NCBI GenBank assembly: GCA_034044135.1
Contig: CP139021.1
Location: 149,501-213,500, forward strand
DNA length: 64,000 bases
DNA from: Flammeovirgaceae bacterium SG7u.111
GTDB lineage: Bacteria > Bacteroidota > Bacteroidia > Cytophagales > Flammeovirgaceae
Direction: 5' to 3'
A program made the position numbers and the translations under genes. Below, one piece after another: positions 1 through 8,951 of the stretch (positions are counted from its first letter, which is position 1; every line of letters starts with the position of its first letter). A model generated the notes under the pieces. That model searched no databases. It was not told the origin of the DNA and worked only from the letters and a program-made list of their open reading frames with translations.

Positions 1-3000
1 TTATTTTCACTATGAACTGCTTCTCTATAGTACCACCATTGCCATCGTCAGACTTCACAGTTACTTTGTAGCTTGTTTTTGTTTCAAAGTTGAATACTGC
101 TTTGGTAAGTAGCTTGTTCCCGCTAAGCTCGAAAGAAGCATTGTCATCAACACCATCAAGAAGCGAGTACGTGTGGCTATCTTCACCATTTTCGTCTACT
201 GTGCTCAACGTACCAACTTCAGTTCCCTCAACAGCATTTTCTTCTACTGTGAAAGAACTCAAAAGAATGTTGGTTGGTTCCTCGTTGAGGTTGACTACAT
301 TGATAGTGAAATCCTTTTGGAAAGTACCATCGTTGCCATCGCTTACAACTACCCTTATAAGGTATTGATCTTTTGTTTCGTAATCGAAGTTGCCAGACTT
401 GGTGAACAAAGAATCGTTTGATATTTCAAACTCACTGTTGTTGGCAAAAAGCTCAGGCAAAGTATATGTATGCTCATCGTCAGCATCTTCATCTTCCGTA
501 CTAAGTTTACCAATGAATGTTCCTGTTGCACTTCCTTCTTCTACAGTCATCCCGCTTAAAGCAATACTGGTAGGAGGGTTGTTAGCATCTATCACATTTA
601 GCTTAAATGTTTGAGTAGCAGTAGCTGTTCCATCAGTAGCTTCTAGAGTGACCACATATTCTCCTGTTTGCGCTAAGCCAGGAGTTCCGCTCAATAAGCC
701 GGTAGAAGCATCGAAGCTCAACCATACAGGGATAGAAGCGGAAAGCGTAAGGTCATCACCATCAGCGTCCGTTGCAGTGAAAGTATATTCATACAGAACA
801 TCTTTGCTAGCAGTGGTAATAGCTGCAGAAGTAATAACCGGCTTGTCGTTTACATTAGTTACTGTGACAGTAAATTCTTGGTCAACAGCATCGGCAATAC
901 CATCAGATACACTAAGAACTACATTGTATGGACCTTCTTTCACTTCTTTGTCGTCAGGATCGCCAGTTAGCTTGCCAGTAGCAGCATCAAAGCTCATCCA
1001 GTCAGGAATAGTAATTCCAGTGAAGCTCAATACCGCGTCAGCATCGTCGTCTTCAGCAGTAGCCGTGTAAGAATATGGTTGCTCTTCTGTTGCAGCAGTA
1101 ACAGGAACAGATGTAAATGCTGGTGCATCGTTAGCGTTCACTACTACAATGGAGAAGCTTTGCTCAATCTCTACATCACCATCGGTGGCTTTCAACAGGA
1201 CATCGTGAGAGCCTACTTCAGCATCATCAGGATTAGCGATGCTTTTTAGCTCACCAGTGAATTCGTTGAAGCTCAACCAGGTTGGCAAAGTAGGAGCAGA
1301 AAGCGTGATTTCATCGCCTGCATCAATATCTTCTACTTCGAGAGTATAAGCATAGGCATCACCTTCATTCACCTCGGTACTTGGAGTAGATGTAAACTCA
1401 GGAGCATCGTTTACATTGGTAACAGATACTTCAACATTTTGAGTTATTATGCTACCGTTTCCGTCATCTGCTTTTACGGTGAAAACAGTGTCGCCCACAT
1501 TTTCGTTAAGCGGTGTTCCTTTTACTAAGTTTGGTGCTTCAAAGCTCAACCAGCCAGGTAAATTCTCAGCCGAGAAGGTAAGGTCATCACCATCATCGTC
1601 AGTTGCAGCAATTGTGTATGTAAACTCGATATCTTCCGTAGCCGCATCGGTAGTAGCCGATGTGAATACAGGGGCATCGTTGATATTACTTACGGTTACA
1701 GTTACTACTTGTGAGGTAATGCTATTTCCTTCGCCTTGCTGATCGTCCGCTTTTACAGTGAAAACAGTGTCACCTACATGTTCGTTGCCCGGCGTTCCTA
1801 CTACTTTATTAGGGCTTACAAAAGTCAACCAAGTTGGCAAGTTCTCTGGAGAATAAACAAGAGCATCTTCGTCGGCATCAGTAGCCTTAACGGTATAAGT
1901 AAACTCAGTACCTTGTTCGGCATCGTCTGTAATAGGAGATACGGCTAAGTCGAACTCAGGGGCATCGTTGATGTTGGCTACAACTATAGTGAATACTTGG
2001 AAAGCCTCACTATTGCTTTCGCCTTCACCGTCATCTGCTTTTATGGTAACAGAAACATCTTTAACATCGCCGCTTCCAGGGGTGCCTGTTAGCTTTTTAG
2101 TAGCTGGATCGAAAGATAGCCAGCCTGGTAATACGCTTTCTATAGAGAAAGTAAGGTCATCTCCATCTGCATCTGTAGCTGCTACAGTATATTCATAATC
2201 ATCGCCTTGGGTAGCGTTGGTAACAGGAGTCGAGCTGAATACAGGTTTTTTATTGTCAGTAACTACACTTAGTGTAAATGTTTGTTTAGTAGTGGCATAA
2301 CCGTCAGTTACTTCTAAAACCACATCGTAATCACCCACCGCTGGTGGAGTACCTACCAATGTAGTATCTGTTGCCGTAACATCTACGCTTAACCACGCTG
2401 GACCTTCTTTCACAGACCATGTATGCTCATTGAGGTATTTATCTAAGGCCTCTAGTTTGTAGCTATACTCAGTGTTTTTTACAGTTACAGTACTTGGTAC
2501 ACTTTTAATCTCTGGTTTGGCATTTACATAAATGGCAAGATTGAAGAAAACAAATGTTTTTGTGTCACTAACTTTAAAACTGGCTTCGTGTTCACCTATT
2601 TGGGCACTTGTAGTCATTTTTCTTAACCTTTCACCATCCCAGCCGTCTTCACCAATCCAACTCGGTCTGTAATTATTTTGGAAGCTAACGACATCACCAT
2701 CTTCATCAGTAGCAGTTAGCAAATAGTTAAGTTCTTCCCCCTCATTTACATAAACCTCTTTTTCAGAAGAGACTTCAGGAGGATTGTTATTACTTACACC
2801 CTCATCACAAAACCTTCTTCCTGTTCCGCCATTGTAGTGAGCAGTAATATTCATCATTCCAACAGCAGAATTATACACAGCCACTTCGTCGATACTTCCA
2901 GTAAAAGAAGTACCACCAATAGTTGAAGTTCCAATCAAAAAGTCTACTGGCGCATCAAAGTCACCTTCGTAAAGCCCTACAGTAGAGACTGACCCCCTCA

Positions 3001-4297
3001 ATACTCCATCTACATACAGCCTATTTTGATTTACGGAAGCATCCCTTACGGCAACTATATGGTGCCAATTGCCATCGTCAACAAATACCCCAGTACTATT
3101 AATTTGCTTATTATTAACACCATCTTTTTCAAGTAATTGAAATGCTGCCGTACCATCTGGATTCATACCTACCCATATTTGCATTCCTTTAGCAACAGTA
3201 TTATCAATTTTACCAGCAAACACACCTAAATTGGTAGTGCCTTCATCTTTCATCCACAACTCTATGGTAAAGCTTTCATCTTTTGTCCAATTAAACTCAC
3301 CACCTGCGTTACTAACAGAAAGATAGTTTGAGCCATTGAAACGTGCAGAAGTTCTCCCTATTTTGGCTTCAACAGCAAGCGGCTCACCAGTTGGAGTAGC
3401 TACCAGTGATCCTATTGAGTCTGCATAAAACGCTCCGTCTCCCTCTACCAGTCCTTGATCCAAATGCCAATAATGCGCTATGCCTTCAGGACAGTCTTCA
3501 CAGTCAACACAGTCACTTGGCGTTAAAATATTTGTTAAAGCATCGTACCACACATGTGCCATTTTTACATACCCGTCATCATTTGGATGTAGTTCATCAT
3601 GGAAATCTCCATCATCGTAAGGAACAATGCCGTCTACTCTGTAGTCCAACCCTGCACCGTTTTCCATATCTACTAACACAATCTCATCGCCATCATTTGC
3701 CACCCTTTCTTGTGCCATAGTAACTACGGCTGAATTGAAATCTGTAATATCCGCACTTGCTGTGGGTGCCGCCTTGTTTATAATCAAAGCCAATAGCACA
3801 GTGACCTCGGTACTATTATCTGTTTCGTACCTATCTATTTCGTCCAATAATTCGCCTACTTTTTCAGCTCTGCTAGCAGGAGTCCCTATGCCTGAATCAT
3901 TAGTGCCTATATGTAATAGCACATAATCGGCAGGATTGGCTGTTAATAAATCGTACACCTTTCCTGCAATGAAATCAATACTCATACCCGGATACCCCTC
4001 ATTATCAATATCGAATACATCAGGATCACCTGCTCGTTGGCTACCCACAAAGTCGAAAGAATAACCGCCTTCAGTCAATAGACTATCCAAAGGTCTTCTG
4101 TAGCTTTTTCTATCTATATGAGGTTCAGGAGTTTTTGGGTGAGTATTATGATAAGTGTTATTATCATAAGTAATCGAATTGCCCAAGGGCATAATTCGGG
4201 TTTGGGCGAATAAATTACTGCCTGTTAGCAGGAGCATGGTGCAAAAAATCATACACCAAAGCCTCGCATTTTTTTGGATGTAAAGTTTCCTTTTCAT
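1..4297 (-). CDS. Giant secreted SGNH hydrolase-LamG-Ig/cadherin repeat protein (partial, C-terminus beyond window)
   Basis: Open reading from ATG at 4297 through the left window edge, 1432 residues visible with no stop. Residues about 1-31 are a signal peptide ending LFAQ. Residues about 33-250 form an SGNH/GDSL hydrolase: block I reads LGNSIT, block III HIGTND, and the catalytic Asp-His block reads DELHPND. Block I has GNS where GDS is usual. A Cys-rich linker (DCVDCEDCPEG, about residue 260) leads to a LamG/concanavalin-like domain (about 265-490). Then come eight roughly 100-residue Ig-like putative-Ig (He_PIG) repeats, with recurring ATDADGDDLTFS and LPxWLSF motifs, followed by at least two cadherin-type repeats (starts PTSIALSG and PTNILLSS). 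Likely exported to the cell surface as an esterase with adhesive repeats; a type IX secretion tail would lie off-window. Substrate unknown. Confidence 0.88.
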   Translation of the reverse strand, partial: MKRKLYIQKNARLWCMIFCTMLLLTGSNLFAQTRIMPLGNSITYDNNTYHNTHPKTPEPHIDRKSYRRPLDSLLTEGGYSFDFVGSQRAGDPDVFDIDNEGYPGMSIDFIAGKVYDLLTANPADYVLLHIGTNDSGIGTPASRAEKVGELLDEIDRYETDNSTEVTVLLALIINKAAPTASADITDFNSAVVTMAQERVANDGDEIVLVDMENGAGLDYRVDGIVPYDDGDFHDELHPNDDGYVKMAHVWYDALTNILTPSDCVDCEDCPEGIAHYWHLDQGLVEGDGAFYADSIGSLVATPTGEPLAVEAKIGRTSARFNGSNYLSVSNAGGEFNWTKDESFTIELWMKDEGTTNLGVFAGKIDNTVAKGMQIWVGMNPDGTAAFQLLEKDGVNNKQINSTGVFVDDGNWHHIVAVRDASVNQNRLYVDGVLRGSVSTVGLYEGDFDAPVDFLIGTSTIGGTSFTGSIDEVAVYNSAVGMMNITAHYNGGTGRRFCDEGVSNNNPPEVSSEKEVYVNEGEELNYLLTATDEDGDVVSFQNNYRPSWIGEDGWDGERLRKMTTSAQIGEHEASFKVSDTKTFVFFNLAIYVNAKPEIKSVPSTVTVKNTEYSYKLEALDKYLNEHTWSVKEGPAWLSVDVTATDTTLVGTPPAVGDYDVVLEVTDGYATTKQTFTLSVVTDNKKPVFSSTPVTNATQGDDYEYTVAATDADGDDLTFSIESVLPGWLSFDPATKKLTGTPGSGDVKDVSVTIKADDGEGESNSEAFQVFTIVVANINDAPEFDLAVSPITDDAEQGTEFTYTVKATDADEDALVYSPENLPTWLTFVSPNKVVGTPGNEHVGDTVFTVKADDQQGEGNSITSQVVTVTVSNINDAPVFTSATTDAATEDIEFTYTIAATDDDGDDLTFSAENLPGWLSFEAPNLVKGTPLNENVGDTVFTVKADDGNGSIITQNVEVSVTNVNDAPEFTSTPSTEVNEGDAYAYTLEVEDIDAGDEITLSAPTLPTWLSFNEFTGELKSIANPDDAEVGSHDVLLKATDGDVEIEQSFSIVVVNANDAPAFTSVPVTAATEEQPYSYTATAEDDDADAVLSFTGITIPDWMSFDAATGKLTGDPDDKEVKEGPYNVVLSVSDGIADAVDQEFTVTVTNVNDKPVITSAAITTASKDVLYEYTFTATDADGDDLTLSASIPVWLSFDASTGLLSGTPGLAQTGEYVVTLEATDGTATATQTFKLNVIDANNPPTSIALSGMTVEEGSATGTFIGKLSTEDEDADDEHTYTLPELFANNSEFEISNDSLFTKSGNFDYETKDQYLIRVVVSDGNDGTFQKDFTINVVNLNEEPTNILLSSFTVEENAVEGTEVGTLSTVDENGEDSHTYSLLDGVDDNASFELSGNKLLTKAVFNFETKTSYKVTVKSDDGNGGTIEKQFIVKI

Positions 4298-5149
4298 TGT
4301 TGTTATTGTTTCTGTGTATTCATTTGTTTTTGGTCAAACATTCAATTTCTCAAATAAAAAGTCAGGTAAAAGATGGACACTCTTATACCATGAGCTTTTT
4401 TGGAGCAGGCATAAAAAATGAGTGCCATCAGGTTTACCCTGAATGAGCTGAAAGTAGAGACGGTGCTTAAGTAAAGAAGATTTTTTCAGAGGTTATCTGA
4501 GTAAGTTTATTTCCCTATTGGAATATTTATATCGTTTTTGTCGCAGATTACACTACAAGAATACGTCGTCTTGTTTAAAAGTGCACACCTGTTTAACAGT
4601 TATTAAGCAATTGTGTGAGTTGTGTAAATTTTGTTTCAGTCTGTATTTTGGTGTATTTCAACTAAATTATTCTGTAAATAAAGAAGATTTCGTTATATTG
4701 TTTTAATCATGAGTGTAAAAGCGTGAGAAGGCTAGTGTTGTTGGTTTTTATTTTATTGCAAATTCGTGGCATATCTTGCTTCTCAAAATATATGTGATAT
4801 TTATAGGAAAAAGTGATTTTTTGAAAAATGCGCCTTTGCTTTGTTCTCCTGTACCTAAAAGCACCTCTTAGGGTAAGTGAAGTAGAAACGTCACCAATTG
4901 GTGTCTTTTGAGGGAGAAGAATTTCAAAATAAGGGATGGCAGAAGAGCGAAGAAGGGTAAAGTAGGAAAAATTTCTCGAATTTATTTTCCCCCAATGTTG
5001 TTCCTTTTGGGAAGTTTGAATAGCAAATGATAACTGAGGATCTTTTGGCTATTAAATTGGAAAAAAATACTGGGTAGGGCAAGGTCTTTAAACGGTTTAG
5101 TACAAACTAAACCCGTAACTTGCACCCCGATTCTTAACAGACCACAATA
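4298..5149. other. 852-bp divergent intergenic region
   Basis: Lies between the divergently transcribed SGNH giant gene and the metal permease. It is AT-rich and holds no convincing gene: the only ORF above 60 codons (4518-4706) has low-complexity Cys/Leu/Phe composition and no family resemblance. A perfect 12-bp palindrome CACCAATTGGTG sits at 4892-4903, which is within chance expectation. The one notable site is the inverted repeat at 5094-5113, listed separately. Promoters of both flanking genes must lie here, but I see no full TTTG-N19-TAnnTTTG match. Confidence 0.6.
5094..5113 (+). promoter_or_regulatory. Inverted repeat upstream of metal permease, candidate operator
   Basis: GGTTTAGT-ACAA-ACTAAACC is a perfect 8-bp inverted repeat with a 4-base spacer, 36 bp upstream of the permease ATG at 5150. 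Position and symmetry would suit a metal-responsive repressor site. No regulator gene is adjacent, so the binder is unknown. Repeats of this size occur several times by chance in a 64-kb window. Confidence 0.3.
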
Positions 5150-6445
5150 ATGGAATTTATAACCGACTACATTTCCGCCCTCATCACGCTCACCAACGAG
5201 ATGGCTCCCTATCTTCTGTTGGGATTCTTGATAGCAGGTATCTTGCATGTGTATTTTCCCCAAGAGAAGGTGAATAAATATTTGGGCAAGAATAATTTTG
5301 CTTCGGTGCTCAATGCCGCTCTTTTGGGAGTGCCGCTGCCGCTTTGCTCTTGCGGAGTCATCCCCACGGGAGTGGCCATCAACAAAAATGGCGCATCGAA
5401 AGGGGCAACGGTTTCGTTTCTCATCTCCACCCCCCAAACGGGCGTGGATTCGGTAATGGCGACTTATTCGCTGTTGGGCTGGCCTTTGGCTATCATTCGC
5501 CCCGTTGTGGCATTATTTACCGGAATAGCCGGAGGCCTGCTCACCAACAAGCTAGACAAAGGCGAAGAAGTGAAAGAAGCGGAAGATTGTTGCGAGGATG
5601 GAAGCTGTTCTTCTACGGCTGTTCCCAAAAAAGCAAAGCCAGCCGTTGTAAGGATGTTGCATTATGCTTTTGTAGAATTTCTCCAAGATATAGCCAAGTG
5701 GCTAGTGATCGGCTTGGCCATTGCCGCGCTTATTTCGGTGCTAGTGCCCGATGATTATTTTAGCCAGACCATCAGTAATCCATATTTGGGAATGCTCATT
5801 GTGTTGGTGGCCGCCGTGCCTATTTATGTCTGTGCCACGGGCTCGGTACCCATAGCGGCGGTATTGCTTATGAAGGGCGTATCACCTGGTGCGGTGCTGG
5901 TTTTCCTGATGGCAGGCCCTGCTACCAACGTGGCCACTATCACGGTAATAGCCAAAACGATGGGCAAAAAAGTGGCAGCTATCTATTTGGGGACTATCAT
6001 AGTCGGCTCTTTCTTTTTTGGGGCTATCATCAACGAATTTTTTACCCGAGAGTTTTTGCTGATGGGAATGCCACAACATATCCACGAACATGGCAACCAT
6101 CTGGTACCTATGTGGCTGGCAGTGGCAAGCAGTATTACGCTGGTAGGGCTAATTATAAATGGCTATGTGCAGAAATGGCTTGCTTCGCGAAGTATTACGA
6201 AATCAATTAATAACCAACCTATAAATGATAATCAGATGAACCAAGTGACCATCAAAGTAAATGGAATGACTTGTAACCATTGCAAGGCGAATGTGGAGAA
6301 AAACATAGGAGGCATGGAAGGAGTGGAGAAAGCCTTGGTAGATTTGCCAACAGCTCAAGTGGTGATAGAAGGTGAGGGGCTGGATTTGGATAAGATTAAA
6401 GGCAAGGTAGAGGATATTGGCTACGAATACGTAGGAGTTGAGTAG
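5150..6445 (+). CDS. SO_0444-type metal efflux permease with C-terminal HMA domain
   Basis: 431 residues. An integral-membrane permease (DUF318/SO_0444 Cu/Zn efflux family) fills residues 1-345, with the hallmark GVPLPLCSCGVIPTG block (Cys66 and Cys68), the STPQTGVDS block, and a second half carrying AGPATNVATITV. Between the halves, a cytosolic loop is Cys-rich (DCCEDGSC, 147-153). Residues 365-431 form a heavy-metal-associated domain with the metal site MTCNHC (373-378). The protein probably exports Cu/Zn or related ions across the inner membrane, the HMA tail acting as a sensor or metal-delivery arm. It stands alone, with a candidate operator upstream and a strong terminator at 6480. The ion is not decided by sequence. 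Confidence 0.88.
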   Translation: MEFITDYISALITLTNEMAPYLLLGFLIAGILHVYFPQEKVNKYLGKNNFASVLNAALLGVPLPLCSCGVIPTGVAINKNGASKGATVSFLISTPQTGVDSVMATYSLLGWPLAIIRPVVALFTGIAGGLLTNKLDKGEEVKEAEDCCEDGSCSSTAVPKKAKPAVVRMLHYAFVEFLQDIAKWLVIGLAIAALISVLVPDDYFSQTISNPYLGMLIVLVAAVPIYVCATGSVPIAAVLLMKGVSPGAVLVFLMAGPATNVATITVIAKTMGKKVAAIYLGTIIVGSFFFGAIINEFFTREFLLMGMPQHIHEHGNHLVPMWLAVASSITLVGLIINGYVQKWLASRSITKSINNQPINDNQMNQVTIKVNGMTCNHCKANVEKNIGGMEGVEKALVDLPTAQVVIEGEGLDLDKIKGKVEDIGYEYVGVE

Positions 6446-6479
6446 GGTTTAAAGCGATACAACTAGGCATAAATGGTAG

Positions 6480-6503
6480 AGACGCTCAACTTGAGCGTCT
6501 TTT
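6480..6503 (+). terminator. Rho-independent terminator after metal permease
   Basis: AGACGCTCAA (6480-6489) and TTGAGCGTCT (6491-6500) are perfectly complementary and followed by TTT. It closes the single-gene permease transcript 35 bp after its stop. Confidence 0.75.
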
Positions 6504-6626
6504 GCTTATGTTTGTGATTTTTTAACCTAAATATCTAGAGCGTCCTCGCTAGTTAGGTTTGAACAGTTTTTTCGTGTGAAACTGAACCAAAGCAATAAAT
6601 AAACATTTCCCCCTAAACCCACATTC

Positions 6627-7559
6627 ATGAATATTGCAGTTATCGACATGGGAACCAATACGTTCCAGCTTTTGGTCGGGAAGCCCGACCCCGATGGTTT
6701 TACCCCACTTTTCAGGACGAGTTTTTTTGTGAAAATAGGGAAAGGGGGCATCAGTGAAGGAAAAATTACCGACGAGGCGATGGAGCGTGCTATTATTGCA
6801 CTGAAAAAATTACAAGCTCACGCACTTGAACATGGGGCTGGAGAAATTCATGCTACGGCAACCAGTGCTATCCGTAGTGCCAAAAATTCAAGAACCTTCT
6901 TAGAGAAGATTGAAAAAGAAACAGGGATTTTGCCAAGGGTGATCGATGGTAACGAAGAAGCTGGGTTTATATATTCTGGGGTAAGGTCGGTATTCGATCC
7001 GGGCAAGGAAAAAATGTTGATTTTGGATATAGGCGGTGGGAGTGTGGAGTTCATCATTGCCGATGGAGAAACTGTTTTCTGGAAGCGGAGTATCGAGATT
7101 GGTGCACAGCGCTTGGTAGATGCTTTCCATCATTCCGACCCTATTGCCAAAGATGAGCTACTTAGGTTGACTTCTTTTTTGGATGGAAAGCTAGAGGAAG
7201 TGTTTGGGGAAATAGAAAAACATCAGCCTAAAATGATGGTGGGCTGTGCCGGCACGTTCGATACCGTACAAGATATTTACTGTCAGGAAAAAGGTCTGCC
7301 TAAAGACGGGGGAGAAGTATTTGAAGTGCCTATTTCGGCGTATCTATCCATACATCAGCAGTTTGTGGAAAAAGACAGGGCAGGGCGGTTGGAGATTCCC
7401 GGAATGCTGGAAAAGCGGGTAGATATGATAGTAGTTGCATCGGTACTGGCGGATTTTCTACTTCACAAAGGTGGGTTTGAAAAACTGATCGTGTCAAAAG
7501 CTTCTCTCAAAGAAGGGGTGCTTTACCAAATGGGGAAAAGCTCTCCAAACATGTCTTAA
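6627..7559 (+). CDS. Ppx/GppA family phosphatase (exopolyphosphatase-like)
   Basis: 310 residues of the ASKHA-fold Ppx/GppA family, which hydrolyses inorganic polyphosphate or pppGpp. The phosphate-1 motif is at the N-terminus (VIDMGTNTFQLLVG, residues 4-17), and the phosphate-2 motif LDIGGGSVEFI lies at about 133-143. At about 310 residues it is the short form, lacking the C-terminal HD-like domain of enteric Ppx and GppA. Start ATG at 6627 places the motif at the usual distance from the N-terminus. A partial TAGGTTTG -7-like element lies about 60 bp upstream. Polyphosphate versus pppGpp preference cannot be told from sequence. Confidence 0.88.
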   Translation: MNIAVIDMGTNTFQLLVGKPDPDGFTPLFRTSFFVKIGKGGISEGKITDEAMERAIIALKKLQAHALEHGAGEIHATATSAIRSAKNSRTFLEKIEKETGILPRVIDGNEEAGFIYSGVRSVFDPGKEKMLILDIGGGSVEFIIADGETVFWKRSIEIGAQRLVDAFHHSDPIAKDELLRLTSFLDGKLEEVFGEIEKHQPKMMVGCAGTFDTVQDIYCQEKGLPKDGGEVFEVPISAYLSIHQQFVEKDRAGRLEIPGMLEKRVDMIVVASVLADFLLHKGGFEKLIVSKASLKEGVLYQMGKSSPNMS

Positions 7560-7626
7560 TACCTATCTTTTTAAACTTTCTAAAGCGTTTTTCGTGTAAA
7601 GAGTCTTACAATCAAAAACCTGCATT

Positions 7627-7752
7627 ATGAAAGTAAAGTTGATGATTTTCATCGTAATCCTAGCATTTTTAGCTTCTTGTTCCAAACCCTATTGCAACAC
7701 CAAAGAGGCTAAACAGAAAAGAAAGCACTATAATAGTATTCAATACCAATAA
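7627..7752 (+). CDS. 41-residue lipoprotein
   Basis: A short ORF: a hydrophobic signal (KLMIFIVILAFLASC) ends in a lipobox with Cys18, followed by a small basic tail (KEAKQKRKHYNSIQYQ). It lies 67 bp after the Ppx gene and just before a strong terminator, so it is probably the last gene of that transcript. Small Cys-anchored basic peptides like this are common in Bacteroidota and mostly uncharacterised. I recognise no family. Confidence 0.6.
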   Translation: MKVKLMIFIVILAFLASCSKPYCNTKEAKQKRKHYNSIQYQ

Positions 7753-7772
7753 GAGTTTGAGATGTTTGGATA

Positions 7773-7814
7773 CCAAAAGCCCTCGTAAGCTAAGTCGTGA
7801 GGGCTTTTGGTTTT
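7773..7814 (+). terminator. Strong rho-independent terminator
   Basis: CCAAAAGCCCTC (7773-7784) pairs perfectly over 12 bp with GAGGGCTTTTGG (7799-7810), followed by TTTT. It ends the ppx / small lipoprotein transcript. Confidence 0.85.
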
Positions 7815-7833
7815 ATAGGTATTGCAGTATACT

Positions 7834-7850
7834 TTTAAACATGCTCTTAT
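7834..7850 (-). repeat. Single copy of the ATAAGAGCATGTTTAAA repeat end
   Basis: On the minus strand this reads ATAAGAGCATGTTTAAA, identical over 17 bases to 14422-14438. On the plus side, ATAAGAG at 7749-7755 forms a 7-bp inverted partner, giving a possible ~100-bp element that contains the terminator. Probably the end of a miniature inverted-repeat element; inference only. Confidence 0.4.
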
Positions 7851-7874
7851 TTTTTCATTTTCTAAACAAAAAAT

Positions 7875-8672
7875 ATGTTCAAAAGTAGCTACCCCCAGCG
7901 CATCGTTTGCCTTACCGAAGAACCCACAGAGACCCTTTGTCTCCTCGGTGCGAAAGATAAAATAGTAGGTATTTCGGGGTTTACCGTTCGCCCCAAAGAC
8001 ATTCGCAAAGAAAAGCCTGTGATCTGCACCTTTACCGAGGCAAAAGTTGATGAAATAAAAGCCTTAAAGCCCGATTTGGTAGTTGGCTTTTCTGATTTGC
8101 AAGCGACCATTGCCTCCCAGTTGATAAAAGAAGGAATCCAAGTGCTGATATTTAACCAGCGAAGTGTCAATGAGATTTTGACCATGATGCGGATGCTGGG
8201 AAACGTGATTGGGGAAACCGAAAAAGCGGCAATTTTGGTAGAGCAATTGGAGGAGCGGATAAACAGTTTGGCAGAAAAATCAGCTCAGAAGAAAGAAAAG
8301 CCAGTTGTCTATTTTGAGGAGTGGTACGATCCGCTCATCAGCGGAATTGGCTGGGTTTCAGAGCTGATAGAAATAGCGGGAGGAAAGGAATGTTTTCCCG
8401 AATTCCCTTCCAAAAAACTAGCTAAAGAGCGAATAATAGCCGACCCTACCGAGGTTATCCGTCGCCAGCCTGATATCTTGATAGCCTCTTGGTGTGGGAA
8501 AATGTTCAAACCAGAAAAGGTAAAAGCCCGCCCAGGTTGGGAGGAAATTCCTGCGGTGCGAAACAGGCATTTGTACGAAATAAAATCATCCATCATATTA
8601 CAGCCAGGTCCTGCTGCGCTTACAGATGGCCTCGATAGGTTGGTGGAAATAATAGAGGGATTTTCTGATTGA
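7875..8672 (+). CDS. BtuF-like cobalamin/iron-chelate binding protein without signal peptide
   Basis: 265 residues with a type III periplasmic-binding fold: N-terminal lobe begins YPQRIVCLTEEPTETLCLLGA, then the KPDLVVGFSD strand, a linking helix (residues about 100-140) and a C-terminal lobe with WVSELIEIAGG. These are typical of BtuF/FhuD-like substrate-binding proteins, most like the cobalamin branch. Unusually, the chain begins directly at the fold: there is no signal peptide or lipobox, and no in-frame upstream start that would supply one is apparent. No ABC permease or ATPase genes adjoin. It may be a cytosolic corrinoid-binding protein, or the export signal may have been lost. Confidence 0.7.
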   Translation: MFKSSYPQRIVCLTEEPTETLCLLGAKDKIVGISGFTVRPKDIRKEKPVICTFTEAKVDEIKALKPDLVVGFSDLQATIASQLIKEGIQVLIFNQRSVNEILTMMRMLGNVIGETEKAAILVEQLEERINSLAEKSAQKKEKPVVYFEEWYDPLISGIGWVSELIEIAGGKECFPEFPSKKLAKERIIADPTEVIRRQPDILIASWCGKMFKPEKVKARPGWEEIPAVRNRHLYEIKSSIILQPGPAALTDGLDRLVEIIEGFSD

Positions 8673-8739
8673 AAAAGAAAGGTTTAGAAAACAATTGATC
8701 TTAAATTTTGACTTCTTACCTGCCTATCTTAGCTTTACT

Positions 8740-8784
8740 AAGCCCTGTTATTAGACCTACTGTTTAACATTGGGCTTATTTTTG
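8740..8784 (+). terminator. Probable terminator after BtuF-like gene
   Basis: AAGCCC (8740-8745) pairs with GGGCTT (8772-8777), extended by TGTTA/TAACA with a small bulge and followed by ATTTTTG. The loop is long, so efficiency is uncertain. Confidence 0.5.
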
Positions 8785-8824
8785 TCGATAAGAGCCTGAT
8801 TTAAACAAAAGAATTAGAAGCGTG

Positions 8825-8857
8825 TTTAAAAACCATTCTTGAAAAGCGTAAATTTGC
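8825..8857 (+). promoter_or_regulatory. Predicted Bacteroidota-type promoter of dxs
   Basis: TAAATTTGC at 8849-8857 is a full match to the Bacteroidota -7 element TAnnTTTGC. TTTA at 8825-8828 lies 20 bp upstream as a weak -33 element. It predicts a transcript start near 8864 and a leader of about 90 nt for dxs. Confidence 0.45.
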
Positions 8858-8951
8858 CACTGCTTTTTAAATTATTGATTTTAAGGTACTGGCAAGGTTT
8901 ATTAAAAACATGCGTATTTATTCGACAGCCACTACCCAAATATTTTAGCTA

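Noticed and set aside
1100-2300. Tandem DNA-level repeats suggesting a CRISPR or minisatellite
   Set aside because: The ~290-bp periodicity reflects repeated Ig-like protein domains; units diverge and stay in frame.
4518-4706. 62-codon ORF in the gap before the metal permease
   Set aside because: Low-complexity, no start context, no family resemblance, and in an AT-rich non-coding stretch.
4892-4903. CACCAATTGGTG palindrome
   Set aside because: 12-bp palindromes are expected several times by chance in 64 kb, and this one is 250 bp from the nearest start.
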